Source of the DNA: Paenibacillus chitinolyticus NBRC 15660
GTDB lineage: Bacteria > Bacillota > Bacilli > Paenibacillales > NBRC-103111
Direction of reading: 5' to 3'
NCBI RefSeq assembly: GCF_000739915.1
Contig: NZ_BBJT01000003.1
Location: 930,001-994,000, forward strand
DNA: 64,000 nucleotides
Each line of letters begins with the position of its first letter. The stretch's first letter is position 1. Under the pieces are notes generated by a model. The model worked only from the letters and a program-made list of their open reading frames with translations. It had not been told where the DNA came from and did no database searches. Positions 1 through 8,634 of the stretch are shown piece by piece. The translations under genes and the position numbers were made by a program.

Positions 1-858
1 AACCGGATGCGGTCCCGGTTTATTAGGCAGCGTGAGCGTGCCCGGAAGAACGAGCCTGCCTTCGCCGAGCTTCACTTCTTTTTCAACATAAGCGCTGGAA
101 TCGTCATAGGACGGTTTCCGGTAAGTATCCGGAGAATAGTAAGGCGGTATGTATAAATCGTCGATACGTTCCTGCTTGTCGAACCGGACTGTCATCTGAA
201 ACGGCACGGTGCTCTGCGTTTCATAGGTCAGGTAGACATTTTCATGCACGGAATTGCTTGCCGTTCCGGCCCCAAGCTGCCCGGTTATCGGTCCGTACAT
301 GTTGGTGTAATACTGCGATATGGAATGAAGCTGATTGGCGTTGAGAGATTTTTTGAGGTCTTCGTTAAAATAAGAAACCGCGCTCTCGTTGTCTCCCTGC
401 AGCCAGTGACTGGCAAAGGCGCTTGCCGCCGCTTTCAAGTCCCCTTTCGGGATGATCAGCTTGTCGGTTTGCGGGTCCCAGGAGACAGCCGTGTGCAAAG
501 CCTCCGTCAAAAAACTCAGAGGAACGAACGCTTTTTCGTCCTTGATTTGGACCGCAGCTCCTAGTTCCACTTCTTTATCGTTGATCCGGGCGGTAGATTT
601 TCCGATCGCAAGCGTAATCGTATCGCTCCCAAGCGACAAGGTTACGGTACGCTCTTCGTTATTCCAGGCTACCTTGGCACCGGCCGTTTCGCTTACAAGA
701 CGCAGAGGAGCGAGAACGGTTGCCGCCTTCGTATCGGAAGCGGAGACGGATCCGGCAGCCCCTGGTGTATCTACGGAAGCCGCGGCCGCGGGTACCGCAC
801 CGGCGAGCAGCATGGATGCAATTACGGCAGATTGCCAGATTGGCAGATGTTTTTTCAT
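1..858 (-). CDS. Secreted copper-amine-oxidase-like N-domain protein with DUF3887 and start of an alpha/beta hydrolase (partial)
   Basis: The reading frame starts at ATG 858 behind GAGGTGA and runs off the left edge, so 286 codons of the N-terminal part are seen. A signal peptide ends near AAAA(S) around residue 28. Residues about 40-140 match the copper amine oxidase N-terminal fold common in Paenibacillus exported proteins (APLRLVSETAGAKVAWN, then a repeat ending SWDPQTDKLII). Residues about 145-230 look like DUF3887, which often precedes a serine hydrolase. The last visible residues (PGTLTLPNKPGPHPV) are the usual lead-in to an alpha/beta hydrolase. The hydrolase catalytic residues lie outside the window, so activity is inferred from family layout only. 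Confidence 0.75.
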   Translation of the reverse strand, partial: MKKHLPIWQSAVIASMLLAGAVPAAAASVDTPGAAGSVSASDTKAATVLAPLRLVSETAGAKVAWNNEERTVTLSLGSDTITLAIGKSTARINDKEVELGAAVQIKDEKAFVPLSFLTEALHTAVSWDPQTDKLIIPKGDLKAAASAFASHWLQGDNESAVSYFNEDLKKSLNANQLHSISQYYTNMYGPITGQLGAGTASNSVHENVYLTYETQSTVPFQMTVRFDKQERIDDLYIPPYYSPDTYRKPSYDDSSAYVEKEVKLGEGRLVLPGTLTLPNKPGPHPV

Positions 859-975
859 GAGGTCACCTCAATTTTGAAATAGTTGGGGAATCTAGCAGCC
901 TCTTTCTAGCAGCCGCCATCTATCAGTATAGCACAATCTTCCAAACGGTCGACGGGACTTAAGTAGGAAGTACGC

Positions 976-1004
976 CAAAAAGGCAGGTCCCGAAGAACCT
1001 GCCT
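976..1004 (-). terminator. Rho-independent terminator of dps
   Basis: An 8-bp stem AGGCAGGT/ACCTGCCT with an 8-nt loop is followed on the minus strand by TTTTT. It lies just past the dps stop codon. Confidence 0.8.
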
Positions 1005-1017
1005 TTACTAAGAAAAT

Positions 1018-1473
1018 TTAAGCGCGGCCCAGGAAGGCGCCCAACATCCAGACGTGTTTCTGAAGCGATGCCTGCAGCCCGGTCAGCATATCCGCCGTCG
1101 GCTCGTCCCCTTCTTCTTCGGCTGCCGCAATGCTTTCCCGAAGAAATCCGACCAGCCGTTCAAAGTCGCCGCGTACCGCTTCTACCATCTGCTCCGCGGT
1201 TTCGGATCCCGCAGCTTCCTGCAGACGAGCCAGCTTTAAAGCCTCTGCGAGTGTCGCGACGGGTTTGCCTTTCAGCGCCAGCACCCGCTCCGCGATTTCG
1301 TCGATATGCTGCGCCGCTTCGTTGTAAAACTCTTCGAATTTTGCATGAAGCGTAAAGAAATGAGGCCCGTTAACGAACCAGTGGAAGTTGCGCAGTTTCA
1401 TGGAAAGGACCGTCCAGTCGGCGGTCAGATGATTTAATTGCGTCACAGTTTTCACTTGGGTCAAAGTTTTCAT
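1018..1473 (-). CDS. dps: Dps / ferritin-like mini-ferritin
   Basis: A 151-residue protein of the Dps family, which stores iron, consumes peroxide and in some members binds DNA. The ferroxidase signature is clear: NFHWFVNGPHFFTLHAKFEE followed by YNEAAQHIDEIAERVLALKG at residues about 28-70, supplying the conserved His, Asp and Glu ligands between subunits. Length is normal for the family. The start is supported by AAGGAGGAAACAAACT before ATG. Upstream lie a sigma-A-type promoter and a perfect PerR box, so peroxide-responsive derepression is likely. It is a single-gene unit with its own terminator. Confidence 0.93.
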   Translation of the reverse strand: MKTLTQVKTVTQLNHLTADWTVLSMKLRNFHWFVNGPHFFTLHAKFEEFYNEAAQHIDEIAERVLALKGKPVATLAEALKLARLQEAAGSETAEQMVEAVRGDFERLVGFLRESIAAAEEEGDEPTADMLTGLQASLQKHVWMLGAFLGRA

Positions 1474-1538
1474 AGTTTGTTTCCTCCTTGTTAACGCTCA
1501 TGTGAGTTTAATTATTCTTCTTTTGTTGCCGTACATTT

Positions 1539-1567
1539 AGTTTATCACCACCCTTATTTAAAATCAA
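1539..1567 (-). promoter_or_regulatory. Probable dps promoter
   Basis: On the minus strand TTGATT (1567-1562) and TAAACT (1544-1539) are separated by exactly 17 nt. Transcription would start near 1532, giving a leader of about 60 nt. The PerR box lies immediately upstream of the -35 element. Confidence 0.5.
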
Positions 1568-1574
1568 TACTTAA

Positions 1575-1589
1575 TTATAATAATTATAA
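1575..1589. promoter_or_regulatory. PerR box upstream of dps
   Basis: The 15-mer TTATAATAATTATAA matches the Bacillus PerR consensus TTATAATnATTATAA at every position. It is about 100 bp upstream of the dps start. It is itself enclosed by an 11-bp inverted repeat (ACCCTTATTTA at 1550-1560 and its complement at 1587-1597). Confidence 0.8.
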
Positions 1590-1600
1590 ATAAGGGTTGT

Positions 1601-1627
1601 GAAAAAGGCAGGAGATCACTCCCGCCC
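1601..1627 (-). terminator. Terminator of topB
   Basis: The minus strand reads GGCGGGAG-TGAT-CTCCTGCC then TTTTTC; the stem is 8 bp with one G-U pair. It sits 17 nt after the topB stop. Confidence 0.75.
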
Positions 1628-1643
1628 TTTTGACTTATGAAGG

Positions 1644-3791
1644 TTAATCGTCTTTTTTGGCCAAGGCCGCCTTAAGAGCATCTCCCAGACTCGACCCTAA
1701 ATCTTCTTGCTTGCTGTACTGCTTGACGAGCTTCTGCTGCTGATGCTTGGCGACTTTCCCCGTACTTTCGCCCAGCACTTCGACGACATTGCACGGGAGG
1801 CACTGGACGTATTTGCCCGCTTTGCCGGTTTTCAGCTCCATCTTCTTATGACACTGCGGGCAGCGCCGGTTGACGAGCTGCTTCTCCGCGGAGCGGCGGT
1901 ATTCGCACTCACGGTTCGCGCACACGAGCATTTTGCCGCGTTTGCTGTTCCGCTCCATTAACCGTTCTCCGCATTCGGGACACCGGCTGTTCGTCAGGTT
2001 GTGCGGCTTGTATTCCGTCTGGCTCGTTCTTACGCCGGTTACAAGCTGCTTGGTCATATCGCGGATTCCGCTGAGGAACGTTTCGGTGCGGCCGCGCCCC
2101 CGGGCGATATCCTCAAGCTCCTGCTCCCACTTGGCCGTCAGTTCGGGAGAACGCAGCTCCTCGGCAACCAGCTCGATCAGCTGCGTGCCTTTGCCCGTCG
2201 GGTGGAGGGACCCGCCTTCGCGCTCGATCGTATCGGAGCTGACAAGCTTCTCGATAATTTCCGCCCGCGTTGCCGGCGTACCGAGGTGATGCTTCTCCAT
2301 CTGCGTCAAGAGCGTCGCCTCCGTATGCCGCTTCGGCGGCTGGGTCCGGTGCGTGCCGACACGGCAGCGGACCGTCCCGGCGCTATCCCCGGCGGAGAGC
2401 GCGGGAAGTTCCTGCAGATCGGCGCGGTCAGCGCCTTCACCGCCGTCCTCTTCGTCGCCGTCTCCGGAATCCGCAGCGGTTCCCGGGCCGTACACGCTCC
2501 GCCAGCCCGCATCTTTCACGACGCGGCCGGCCACGTGGAACGGCTCGCCGTCCACTTCGACGACCATCGCGGTCGTTTCGTAACGGGCCGCCGGATAGAA
2601 CAGGGCGAGAAAACGCCGGACGATGAGATCGTAGAGCTTCCTCTCGTCCGCAGACAAAGCGGACAGATTCACGTATTCATCCGTCGGAATGATCGCATGA
2701 TGGTCCGACACTTTCGAATCGTCCACAATCCGCTTCGACACGGGCAGTTGGCCCTTCATGAGCGGCTTCGCGAGCGGCGCGTACGGGCCGACGGCAACGG
2801 ACTGGAGCCGCTCCTTCAGCGTGCCCGTCATATCGCTGGTGAGGTACCGCGAATCCGTACGCGGGTACGTCACGAGCTTATACTGCTCGTAGAGCCGCTG
2901 GAGCGTCGAGAGCGTATGCTTCGCCGAGAAGCCGAACCGGCGGTTCGCATCCCGCTGGAGCTCCGTCAAGTCGTACGCGAGCGGCTGAGGCTCCGTTTTC
3001 TCGGTCTTCTTGACGGAGACGACTTTGCCGCTCTTGCCCGAGACGCGCTGCACGAGCGCGTCGACACGCTCGCGCTCGAAAAGGCGGCTCTCGCCGGAGC
3101 GCTGGCGCCACGTCCCGCGGAACGCACCGAAATCCGCCTGCACGGTCCAGTACTCCACGGACCGGAAGTTCCGGATTTCTTTCTCGCGGTCCATGATCAT
3201 CCCGAGCGTCGGGGTCTGGACGCGGCCGGCCGAAAGCTGCGCGTCGTACTTGCTCGTGAGCGCACGGGTGATGTTCAGGCCGATCAGCCAATCGGCCTCG
3301 GCCCGGCAGACCGCCGACTGGAACAGGCGGTCGTATTGTTTGCCGGGCTTCAGGTTCGCGAAGCCTTCGCGGATCGCCTTGTCGGTCTGCGAGGAGATCC
3401 ACAGCCGCTGAAACGGCTTATTCCACCGGATCATTTCCATGATCCAGCGCGCGACAAGCTCGCCTTCGCGGGCGGAGTCCGTCGCGATGATCAGCTCCGC
3501 CAAGTCTTTGCGTTTCGCCAGATCGGCAATGGCGCGGAACTGATGCGACGTTTCTTTGAGCACTTTAAGCTTCATACGGCCCGGAATAATCGGAAGATCT
3601 TCCAGATTCCACTTCTGATAACGGGTATCGTAATCTTCGGGCTCCGCAAGGCCGACAAGATGACCGAGTGCCCAGGTCACCACATGTCCGGGACCTTCGT
3701 AATACGATTTATGCTTTTGACCGCATCCGAGCACACGGGCGATTTCTTTTGCCACGCTCGGTTTTTCGGCCAGTACAAGTGATTTGCTCAT
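1644..3791 (-). CDS. topB: DNA topoisomerase III
   Basis: A 715-residue type IA topoisomerase that relaxes or decatenates DNA through a 5'-phosphotyrosine. The TOPRIM domain opens the protein (LVLAEKPSVAKEIARVLG, then ATDSAREGELVARWI). The active-site tyrosine is in TYPRTDSRYLT near residue 308. Two Cys4 zinc ribbons end the protein (CPECGERL...CANREC and CPQCHKKM...CLPC). Length agrees with Bacillus TopB (about 727). The frame is open further upstream to 4097, but ATG 3791 follows AAAGGAGAATTCG and starts exactly at the conserved N-terminus, so it was preferred. Confidence 0.93.
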   Translation of the reverse strand: MSKSLVLAEKPSVAKEIARVLGCGQKHKSYYEGPGHVVTWALGHLVGLAEPEDYDTRYQKWNLEDLPIIPGRMKLKVLKETSHQFRAIADLAKRKDLAELIIATDSAREGELVARWIMEMIRWNKPFQRLWISSQTDKAIREGFANLKPGKQYDRLFQSAVCRAEADWLIGLNITRALTSKYDAQLSAGRVQTPTLGMIMDREKEIRNFRSVEYWTVQADFGAFRGTWRQRSGESRLFERERVDALVQRVSGKSGKVVSVKKTEKTEPQPLAYDLTELQRDANRRFGFSAKHTLSTLQRLYEQYKLVTYPRTDSRYLTSDMTGTLKERLQSVAVGPYAPLAKPLMKGQLPVSKRIVDDSKVSDHHAIIPTDEYVNLSALSADERKLYDLIVRRFLALFYPAARYETTAMVVEVDGEPFHVAGRVVKDAGWRSVYGPGTAADSGDGDEEDGGEGADRADLQELPALSAGDSAGTVRCRVGTHRTQPPKRHTEATLLTQMEKHHLGTPATRAEIIEKLVSSDTIEREGGSLHPTGKGTQLIELVAEELRSPELTAKWEQELEDIARGRGRTETFLSGIRDMTKQLVTGVRTSQTEYKPHNLTNSRCPECGERLMERNSKRGKMLVCANRECEYRRSAEKQLVNRRCPQCHKKMELKTGKAGKYVQCLPCNVVEVLGESTGKVAKHQQQKLVKQYSKQEDLGSSLGDALKAALAKKDD

Positions 3792-3947
3792 CGAATTCTC
3801 CTTTAATAAACCGGTAACGGACCTGTATGCCCGATTGCGGGTTTCCCGGTACCGTTCCTCTCGTTTCCTTCTTCTATTGTAAAAACGTTTCCGGTGCCGC
3901 GTCAACCAAGGACGCCTTCCGGAACTTTTTTCCGGGTCTGTGTAAAC

Positions 3948-3975
3948 GGAAAAAACCCGCCGGGCAGAGGCGGGT
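3948..3975 (-). terminator. Terminator of the MFS transporter gene
   Basis: Stem ACCCGCC/GGCGGGT with a 7-nt loop, followed on the minus strand by a six-T run. It lies 30 nt beyond the stop codon at 4006. Confidence 0.8.
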
Positions 3976-4005
3976 CCTTCATCATGGGCGGATAGAACTG
4001 CAGGA

Positions 4006-5181
4006 CTAAACGGTCTCCGGCAGTTCGTCCTTCGATTCGCGGTCCAGTTGGCTGAAACGCAGCAAAAGCAGGCTGGCCAGCACCGATACGACGGCACCGG
4101 CCGCGAAAGGAAGGCCGTGCTGGATGCCGAAGAGCGAAGTGCCCGTGATCGGTCCGGCGATCCGGCCCAGGCTGTCCATGGACGAGCTGAGGCCCGTCGT
4201 GACCCCTTGACCGTGCCGGGTGCGCTGGGTTAACAGCGAGTTGATGCATGGACGGATCATGGCATTGCCGGCGCTGAACACCGTCAGGGCAAGCGTAGCC
4301 GTCCAGAAGCTGTCGGAGCCGAGGACGAGCAGGAAACCGACGGCCGAGGCGAACAATCCGCACAGGATTGCGAGCTTTTCCTTCTTCTTCTTGGCAATGA
4401 CGCGAACGAGTCCGCCCTGTACCAGCGCATCGGCAAATCCGCTGAACATAAACATCAAGCCGATCTGCAGCGGCGTGACGCCGAAACGGGTGATCTGGAA
4501 ATACTGGAAAGTCGCTTCCAGACCCGCGAGCGAGAAAGTGACGAAGAAAGTCATCACATACAGATAACCGAGCTTTCCGCGCAGCAGAGACCAGCGGGAC
4601 GGCTTGTCCCCCTGATTCTGTCCTCTGTTATCCGGCAGCGATTCTTTAAGTTTCAAGAATCCCGCGCAGAAAATTCCCGCGGACAAAAGCGCGGCTCCCC
4701 AGAACGGGAGCGACAAACTGACCACACTTAAGGTTCCCCCGATCGCCGGACCAAAAATAAAGCCCAGTCCGATCGACATTCCGACGAAGCCCATGGATTT
4801 GGTCCGTTCCTCATGGGTCGTAATATCCGCAACATAAGCCAGCGCGACACCGCTGAGCGCTCCCGAGCAGATGCCGCCCAAAATGCGGGACAAATAGAGA
4901 AGCGGCAAATTCGTTCCCGCCAGCGCAAGCAGGACGAAGGAAATCATAAAGCCGAAAATTCCGGTCAGCAGAACGGGTCTGCGGCCGATTTTATCCGAGA
5001 GGCCCCCCCATAAAGGAGAGACGAGGAAGGACATGATGGAGTATATGGAGAGGACCCATCCCAGATGCGTCTCTCCTTCCGGTATTCCGTGCAGCAGCTC
5101 GGGCAGAACGGGGATAATTAATCCGAATCCGAGGTAGACGGTAAACATCAGCAGCATGATGAAGACGACACGCTTGTTCAT
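4006..5181 (-). CDS. MFS multidrug efflux transporter (DHA1, NorA/Bmr-like)
   Basis: A 391-residue polytopic membrane protein with about twelve hydrophobic segments. The N-terminus (GFGLIIPVLPELL), the loop 2-3 signature GGLSDKIGRRPVLLTG and helix 5 motif C (GLGFIFGPAIGG) are typical of proton-coupled drug antiporters of the DHA1 family. The start ATG follows AAAGGGGCC. It stands alone with a terminator. Substrate cannot be read from sequence; multidrug export is the family norm and tetracycline-type export is possible. Confidence 0.85.
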   Translation of the reverse strand: MNKRVVFIMLLMFTVYLGFGLIIPVLPELLHGIPEGETHLGWVLSIYSIMSFLVSPLWGGLSDKIGRRPVLLTGIFGFMISFVLLALAGTNLPLLYLSRILGGICSGALSGVALAYVADITTHEERTKSMGFVGMSIGLGFIFGPAIGGTLSVVSLSLPFWGAALLSAGIFCAGFLKLKESLPDNRGQNQGDKPSRWSLLRGKLGYLYVMTFFVTFSLAGLEATFQYFQITRFGVTPLQIGLMFMFSGFADALVQGGLVRVIAKKKKEKLAILCGLFASAVGFLLVLGSDSFWTATLALTVFSAGNAMIRPCINSLLTQRTRHGQGVTTGLSSSMDSLGRIAGPITGTSLFGIQHGLPFAAGAVVSVLASLLLLRFSQLDRESKDELPETV

Positions 5182-5221
5182 ACGATCGGCCCCTTTGGAA
5201 TTTCTTGTACCTATGTAAAGA

Positions 5222-5857
5222 TTACGCTTTCTTAACCTGCGCCTTTTTCATCTGCTGGTGTTTCTTCGTGTTCGTCAGCTTATGGAAAATAAGAATCTGC
5301 CACGCGTTGCAGGCGAGCAGGACCAGCGAGACGTAAAGCAGCGAAGTCAAATCGTTGATGCTGAAAGCCGGAAGCATTTCCAGGCAGGTGACCACGACCA
5401 TAAAGAACAGCGTCGGAATTCTGGCGGAAGCGTTGGTCAACTTCACCTTCACCTGCGAAACGATCAAAGCCGCCGCGGCGATCAAGACCGGAATGCCGGC
5501 ATACATCGCCAAGCTCTCCTTACCTTCCGCAAAGCCCTGATAGCGCAGGAAAAACAGGTTCGCGATAGCCATGACGATAAAGAACAGCTGAAGACCGGAC
5601 CACGCGCCTTTGCGGTTCCGGAGAATTCCGATCATGTAATAATTGGTCATCAGGTACGCGAAATACCCGACCACGCTGATCATACACATGGTAAGTGTCG
5701 CCATAATGATCATGGAAAATTCACTTGCGCCGCTCACCGCGACATCCATCGACACAAAGTCCGGGAAAACGGCCTTGCCGATCCCCCAGACGGCAATACC
5801 GAGAACAAGTCCGCCCAACATCGTAGACCAGAACAGAAACAGCATCGGTTTTAACAT
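5222..5857 (-). CDS. kbaA: KinB-signalling pathway activation protein KbaA
   Basis: A 211-residue protein with about six membrane spans. The stretch GYFAYLMTNYYMIGILRNRKG...WSGLQLFFIVMAIANLFFLRYQ resembles KbaA of Bacillus, which activates the sporulation kinase KinB. ATG 5857 has AAGGAGAGA before it, whereas the longer reading from 5899 lacks a good ribosome site. The gene follows yisL, with a weak terminator hairpin between them. Its C-terminus is lysine-rich. Family assignment is by recognised motif and size, not by alignment. Confidence 0.7.
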   Translation of the reverse strand: MLKPMLFLFWSTMLGGLVLGIAVWGIGKAVFPDFVSMDVAVSGASEFSMIIMATLTMCMISVVGYFAYLMTNYYMIGILRNRKGAWSGLQLFFIVMAIANLFFLRYQGFAEGKESLAMYAGIPVLIAAAALIVSQVKVKLTNASARIPTLFFMVVVTCLEMLPAFSINDLTSLLYVSLVLLACNAWQILIFHKLTNTKKHQQMKKAQVKKA

Positions 5858-5882
5858 GATTTCTCTCCTTAACCGGATACGG

Positions 5883-5914
5883 ACAAAACCGTCCCCCATT
5901 TCGCAGGGACGGTT
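5883..5914 (-). terminator. Hairpin terminator between yisL and kbaA
   Basis: Perfect 9-bp stem AACCGTCCC/GGGACGGTT followed by a short TTTTG run on the minus strand. The short T-run suggests partial read-through into kbaA, which otherwise has no evident promoter. Confidence 0.6.
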
Positions 5915-5933
5915 CTACCGCTTTTTCGTTTAC

Positions 5934-6287
5934 TTAAAATATTCCGTAGCCGAGCAGCACGACGATCACGATCAGAACCGCCCAGACGACAAAGAGGATC
6001 TTAGTGGAAGATTCCTTGCCTTGTCCTCTTTTCATGCGTCCGAGAATCATTTCCATAAGTCCGATCATAACGATAGCGATAATTCCCTTCACCACGTACT
6101 TGACCGGGAAGCCGTAGCCGATCAGCATGCCGATTCCGGAAACCAGCATAATCAGGTAGAACAATCTGAGGATCATAGGAGTAATTTTCTGCCGGTAAAA
6201 AATGGCGCTTACCACAAACAGGATGACGATAAACGCCCACGATCCCGAATGCGATTGATGAAAAATGTTTAACAACTTGTCTGACAT
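5934..6287 (-). CDS. yisL: YisL family membrane protein (UPF0344/DUF1516)
   Basis: A 117-residue protein with four hydrophobic segments. The opening HSGSWAFIVILFVVSAIF and the MILRLFYLIMLVSGIGMLI stretch are characteristic of the YisL family of small Firmicute membrane proteins of unknown function. ATG follows GGAGGAATCGAC. A promoter with 17-nt spacing lies just upstream. Confidence 0.8.
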   Translation of the reverse strand: MSDKLLNIFHQSHSGSWAFIVILFVVSAIFYRQKITPMILRLFYLIMLVSGIGMLIGYGFPVKYVVKGIIAIVMIGLMEMILGRMKRGQGKESSTKILFVVWAVLIVIVVLLGYGIF

Positions 6288-6340
6288 GTCGATTCCTCCA
6301 TGTTCGTATATGTATTCCTTGTAGACGCAGCAACGCCCTT

Positions 6341-6369
6341 ATCATATCAAGCCGTCCGAGGGTTTACAA
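6341..6369 (-). promoter_or_regulatory. Probable promoter of yisL-kbaA
   Basis: On the minus strand TTGTAA (6369-6364) and TATGAT (6346-6341) are separated by 17 nt. The leader to yisL is about 45 nt. Confidence 0.6.
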
Positions 6370-6535
6370 GGTCCTGGAGACAATAACCCATCCAATAAGA
6401 CACTAGTGTCGGAAAGTGTTCACAAAACTTTACCCGGAAAAAAGACCCGAAAAAACCCTGGCGAAACCGGCAGGCCGCCTGCTCTCGCAAGGCACCCGCC
6501 GGAACGCGAGGGTCCGGTTTTGCAGCGGAAAAATG

Positions 6536-7522
6536 TCAGTCCAGAACGACCGGCTTGCCCGCCTGCGCCGACTCGTACGCGGCCAGGCCGACGGCCGCCG
6601 CTTTGAGCCCGTCTTCACCCGTAACCGGCACCGGCTTTCCGCCTAGAAGGGCATCGACGAATCCTTTGATCATGTACTCGTCCATGTTGTCCCCCCAGTA
6701 GCTCCACTGGGCCTTGCCGGTGACATCGCTGAAAACTTCGTTCTTCTGCGCGAAGGAGTCGATGGAAATGACCCCTTTCGTGCCGGTGATTTCCATCGTT
6801 ACGTCGCCCCAGGTCGGGAACGATTTGCTGCGGGACCAGCTCGGATCCAGCACGGCAAAGACGCCGTTCTCGAACCTCACGTGCACCATACCGGCGTCGT
6901 CGATATCCAGCTCGTGGAAGCGGGTATCGGCATAAGCGAACACTTCACGGACGTCGCTGCCAAGGAACCACCGCATCAAGTCCATCACATGGACGGTATG
7001 GTCGAACACGGCTCCGCCGCCGGAGAGCTTCCTGTCGACGAACCATCCGCCCGGCATGCTGCCGCGATTGGTTCCTTTGATGGCGATAATTTCGCCGATT
7101 TCCCCGCGGTCGATCGCATCTTTGGCCTGCATGACAGCCGGTATGTAGCGGCACGGAAACGCTGTCATCAGCTGCACGCCATGGTCCCGGCACACCGTGA
7201 TCATCTGTTCCATCTCCGCCGTGGAGATGCCGAGCGGCTTCTCGCACAGGATATGCTTCCCGGCTTTGGCGGAAGCGATCGTAAGTTCCGCATGGCGGGA
7301 ATTCTCGGAACAGATCACGACGGCGTCAATGTCGGTTCTCAGCAGTTCATCCGCCTCGCTGTAGTACGGAATCCCATAGGTGTCCGTTATTTTGGCGACA
7401 CGGTTCTTATCCTCGTCGGCAATTCCGGCAACCTCGACCTCCGGCAAAGCGTTCAGTGCGTTAAAATAGGAGAACGCATGACCGTGGGCGAAGCTGATCA
7501 TTCCGATTTTGAGCTTCCTCAT
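6536..7522 (-). CDS. Gfo/Idh/MocA family oxidoreductase
   Basis: A 328-residue NAD(P)-dependent dehydrogenase of the inositol/glucose-fructose oxidoreductase type. It has an N-terminal Rossmann strand (LKIGMISFAHGHAFSYFNAL), the conserved CEKPLG motif near residue 95 and a C-terminal beta-sheet substrate domain with GGGAVFDHTVHVMDLMRW. The usual GxGxxG is altered to SFAHGH, so the dinucleotide grip is atypical. The start overlaps the preceding dehydrogenase gene by 4 nt (ATGA), so the two are translationally coupled and probably act on one sugar or cyclitol pathway. The substrate is not deducible. A GC-rich stretch with a T-run follows at 6430-6530 but gives no clean terminator. Confidence 0.85.
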   Translation of the reverse strand: MRKLKIGMISFAHGHAFSYFNALNALPEVEVAGIADEDKNRVAKITDTYGIPYYSEADELLRTDIDAVVICSENSRHAELTIASAKAGKHILCEKPLGISTAEMEQMITVCRDHGVQLMTAFPCRYIPAVMQAKDAIDRGEIGEIIAIKGTNRGSMPGGWFVDRKLSGGGAVFDHTVHVMDLMRWFLGSDVREVFAYADTRFHELDIDDAGMVHVRFENGVFAVLDPSWSRSKSFPTWGDVTMEITGTKGVISIDSFAQKNEVFSDVTGKAQWSYWGDNMDEYMIKGFVDALLGGKPVPVTGEDGLKAAAVGLAAYESAQAGKPVVLD

Positions 7523-8520
7523 CCCGTTACGCCTCCTTTCAGCGGCAGCCGGACAGGCTGTCCCGTACGTACGGATTCTAGGGCGGCCAGCACGATTTCC
7601 AGAGCCCGCAGCGCATCTTCCGCCGAAACGAGAGGTTCCTTGTCCTCACGGATACAGGCCAGGAAATGCTCCAGCTCGTAGTAGTACGGGTCTTGGTACG
7701 ACGGGCTTTTCGGTACCTGCACCCCGCGTGCGCCGGCCGGCGCCGCACTGCTTCTCAGCAGCTTCAAGGAATCCGTCTCCCGGCTGTTCAGCCGGATAAT
7801 GCCGGTTGTGCCTGCGAATTCGGCAGCTGTCGCGAAAGCCCCCGGATAGCCCCAGTGGCCTTCGAGGTTCGCGATGGCGCCGCCTGCAAACCGCAGGGTC
7901 ACGAGGGCGTAATCCTGCTCTTCGCTGCGCCGGTTGAGAGCGAATACTTCTTGCACTTCTCCGTACGCCCACCGGGCAAAGTCGATATCGTGAATCATCA
8001 TGTCCATGATGACGCCGTGACTTTTGTCAAAATCGTTGTACCAGTCCTTAACGGTTCCCGGATGCGAGCCTACCCGTTTCAAGTGAGCCACTCCGGGTTC
8101 CCCGGTTACGCCGGCCTCCAGTTTGCGTTTGAGATCCGCGTATTCCGGGAAGAAGCGGACCACATGGCCGATGAACAGACGCACGCCTTTCTTTTGACAG
8201 TAGGCGATCATTTCTTCGGCATCTTCCAACGTCAGCGCAATCGGTTTTTCGCAAATCACGTGCTTTCCCAGATCGGCCGCTTTCATGACATATTCCTTGT
8301 GCAGGTTGGTCGGCAGAGCAATGCTGACGGCGTCGATCTCCGCCTCCGCCATCATGTCCTCGAAAGAAAAGTACGCTTTCGTCTGCAAGTGTCCGGCCAG
8401 GTCCCGTGCCGTTTCCCGGTCGAGATCGCATACTCCGGTTAATTCGACTCCCGGCATTCGATGATAGTCCGTTCCGTGAACGTTCCCCATTGTTCCGCAG
8501 CCAACTACGGCGACTTTCAT
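7519..8520 (-). CDS. Gfo/Idh/MocA family oxidoreductase
   Basis: A 333-residue paralogue of the downstream gene. It keeps the canonical Rossmann motif VVGCGTMGNVH, the CEKPIALTLEDAEEM motif near residue 95 and the substrate-domain segment GVIMDMMIHDIDFARWAYGE carrying the usual Asp/His pair. The start ATG 8520 follows GAGAGGAGAA; the frame extends to 8562 without support. It is the first gene of a two-gene operon. A TATAAT -10 element lies at 8580-8575. Myo- or scyllo-inositol or another sugar is a plausible substrate, but nothing in the neighbourhood decides this. Confidence 0.87.
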   Translation of the reverse strand: MKVAVVGCGTMGNVHGTDYHRMPGVELTGVCDLDRETARDLAGHLQTKAYFSFEDMMAEAEIDAVSIALPTNLHKEYVMKAADLGKHVICEKPIALTLEDAEEMIAYCQKKGVRLFIGHVVRFFPEYADLKRKLEAGVTGEPGVAHLKRVGSHPGTVKDWYNDFDKSHGVIMDMMIHDIDFARWAYGEVQEVFALNRRSEEQDYALVTLRFAGGAIANLEGHWGYPGAFATAAEFAGTTGIIRLNSRETDSLKLLRSSAAPAGARGVQVPKSPSYQDPYYYELEHFLACIREDKEPLVSAEDALRALEIVLAALESVRTGQPVRLPLKGGVTG

Positions 8521-8634
8521 GCTTGTTCTCCTCTCCCTGAAGCAAAAATCTGTGCGGTACACACAGCTCCCTTCATTATATAGGATAGGAAGAAGCCATA
8601 AAATGTCCGTATGTTAAGAAGGCATTAATTTTTC

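Noticed and set aside
2001-3782. Long open frame of 593 codons antisense to topB
   Set aside because: It mirrors the third-position GC bias of topB on the opposite strand, has no recognisable domain, and topB is certain.
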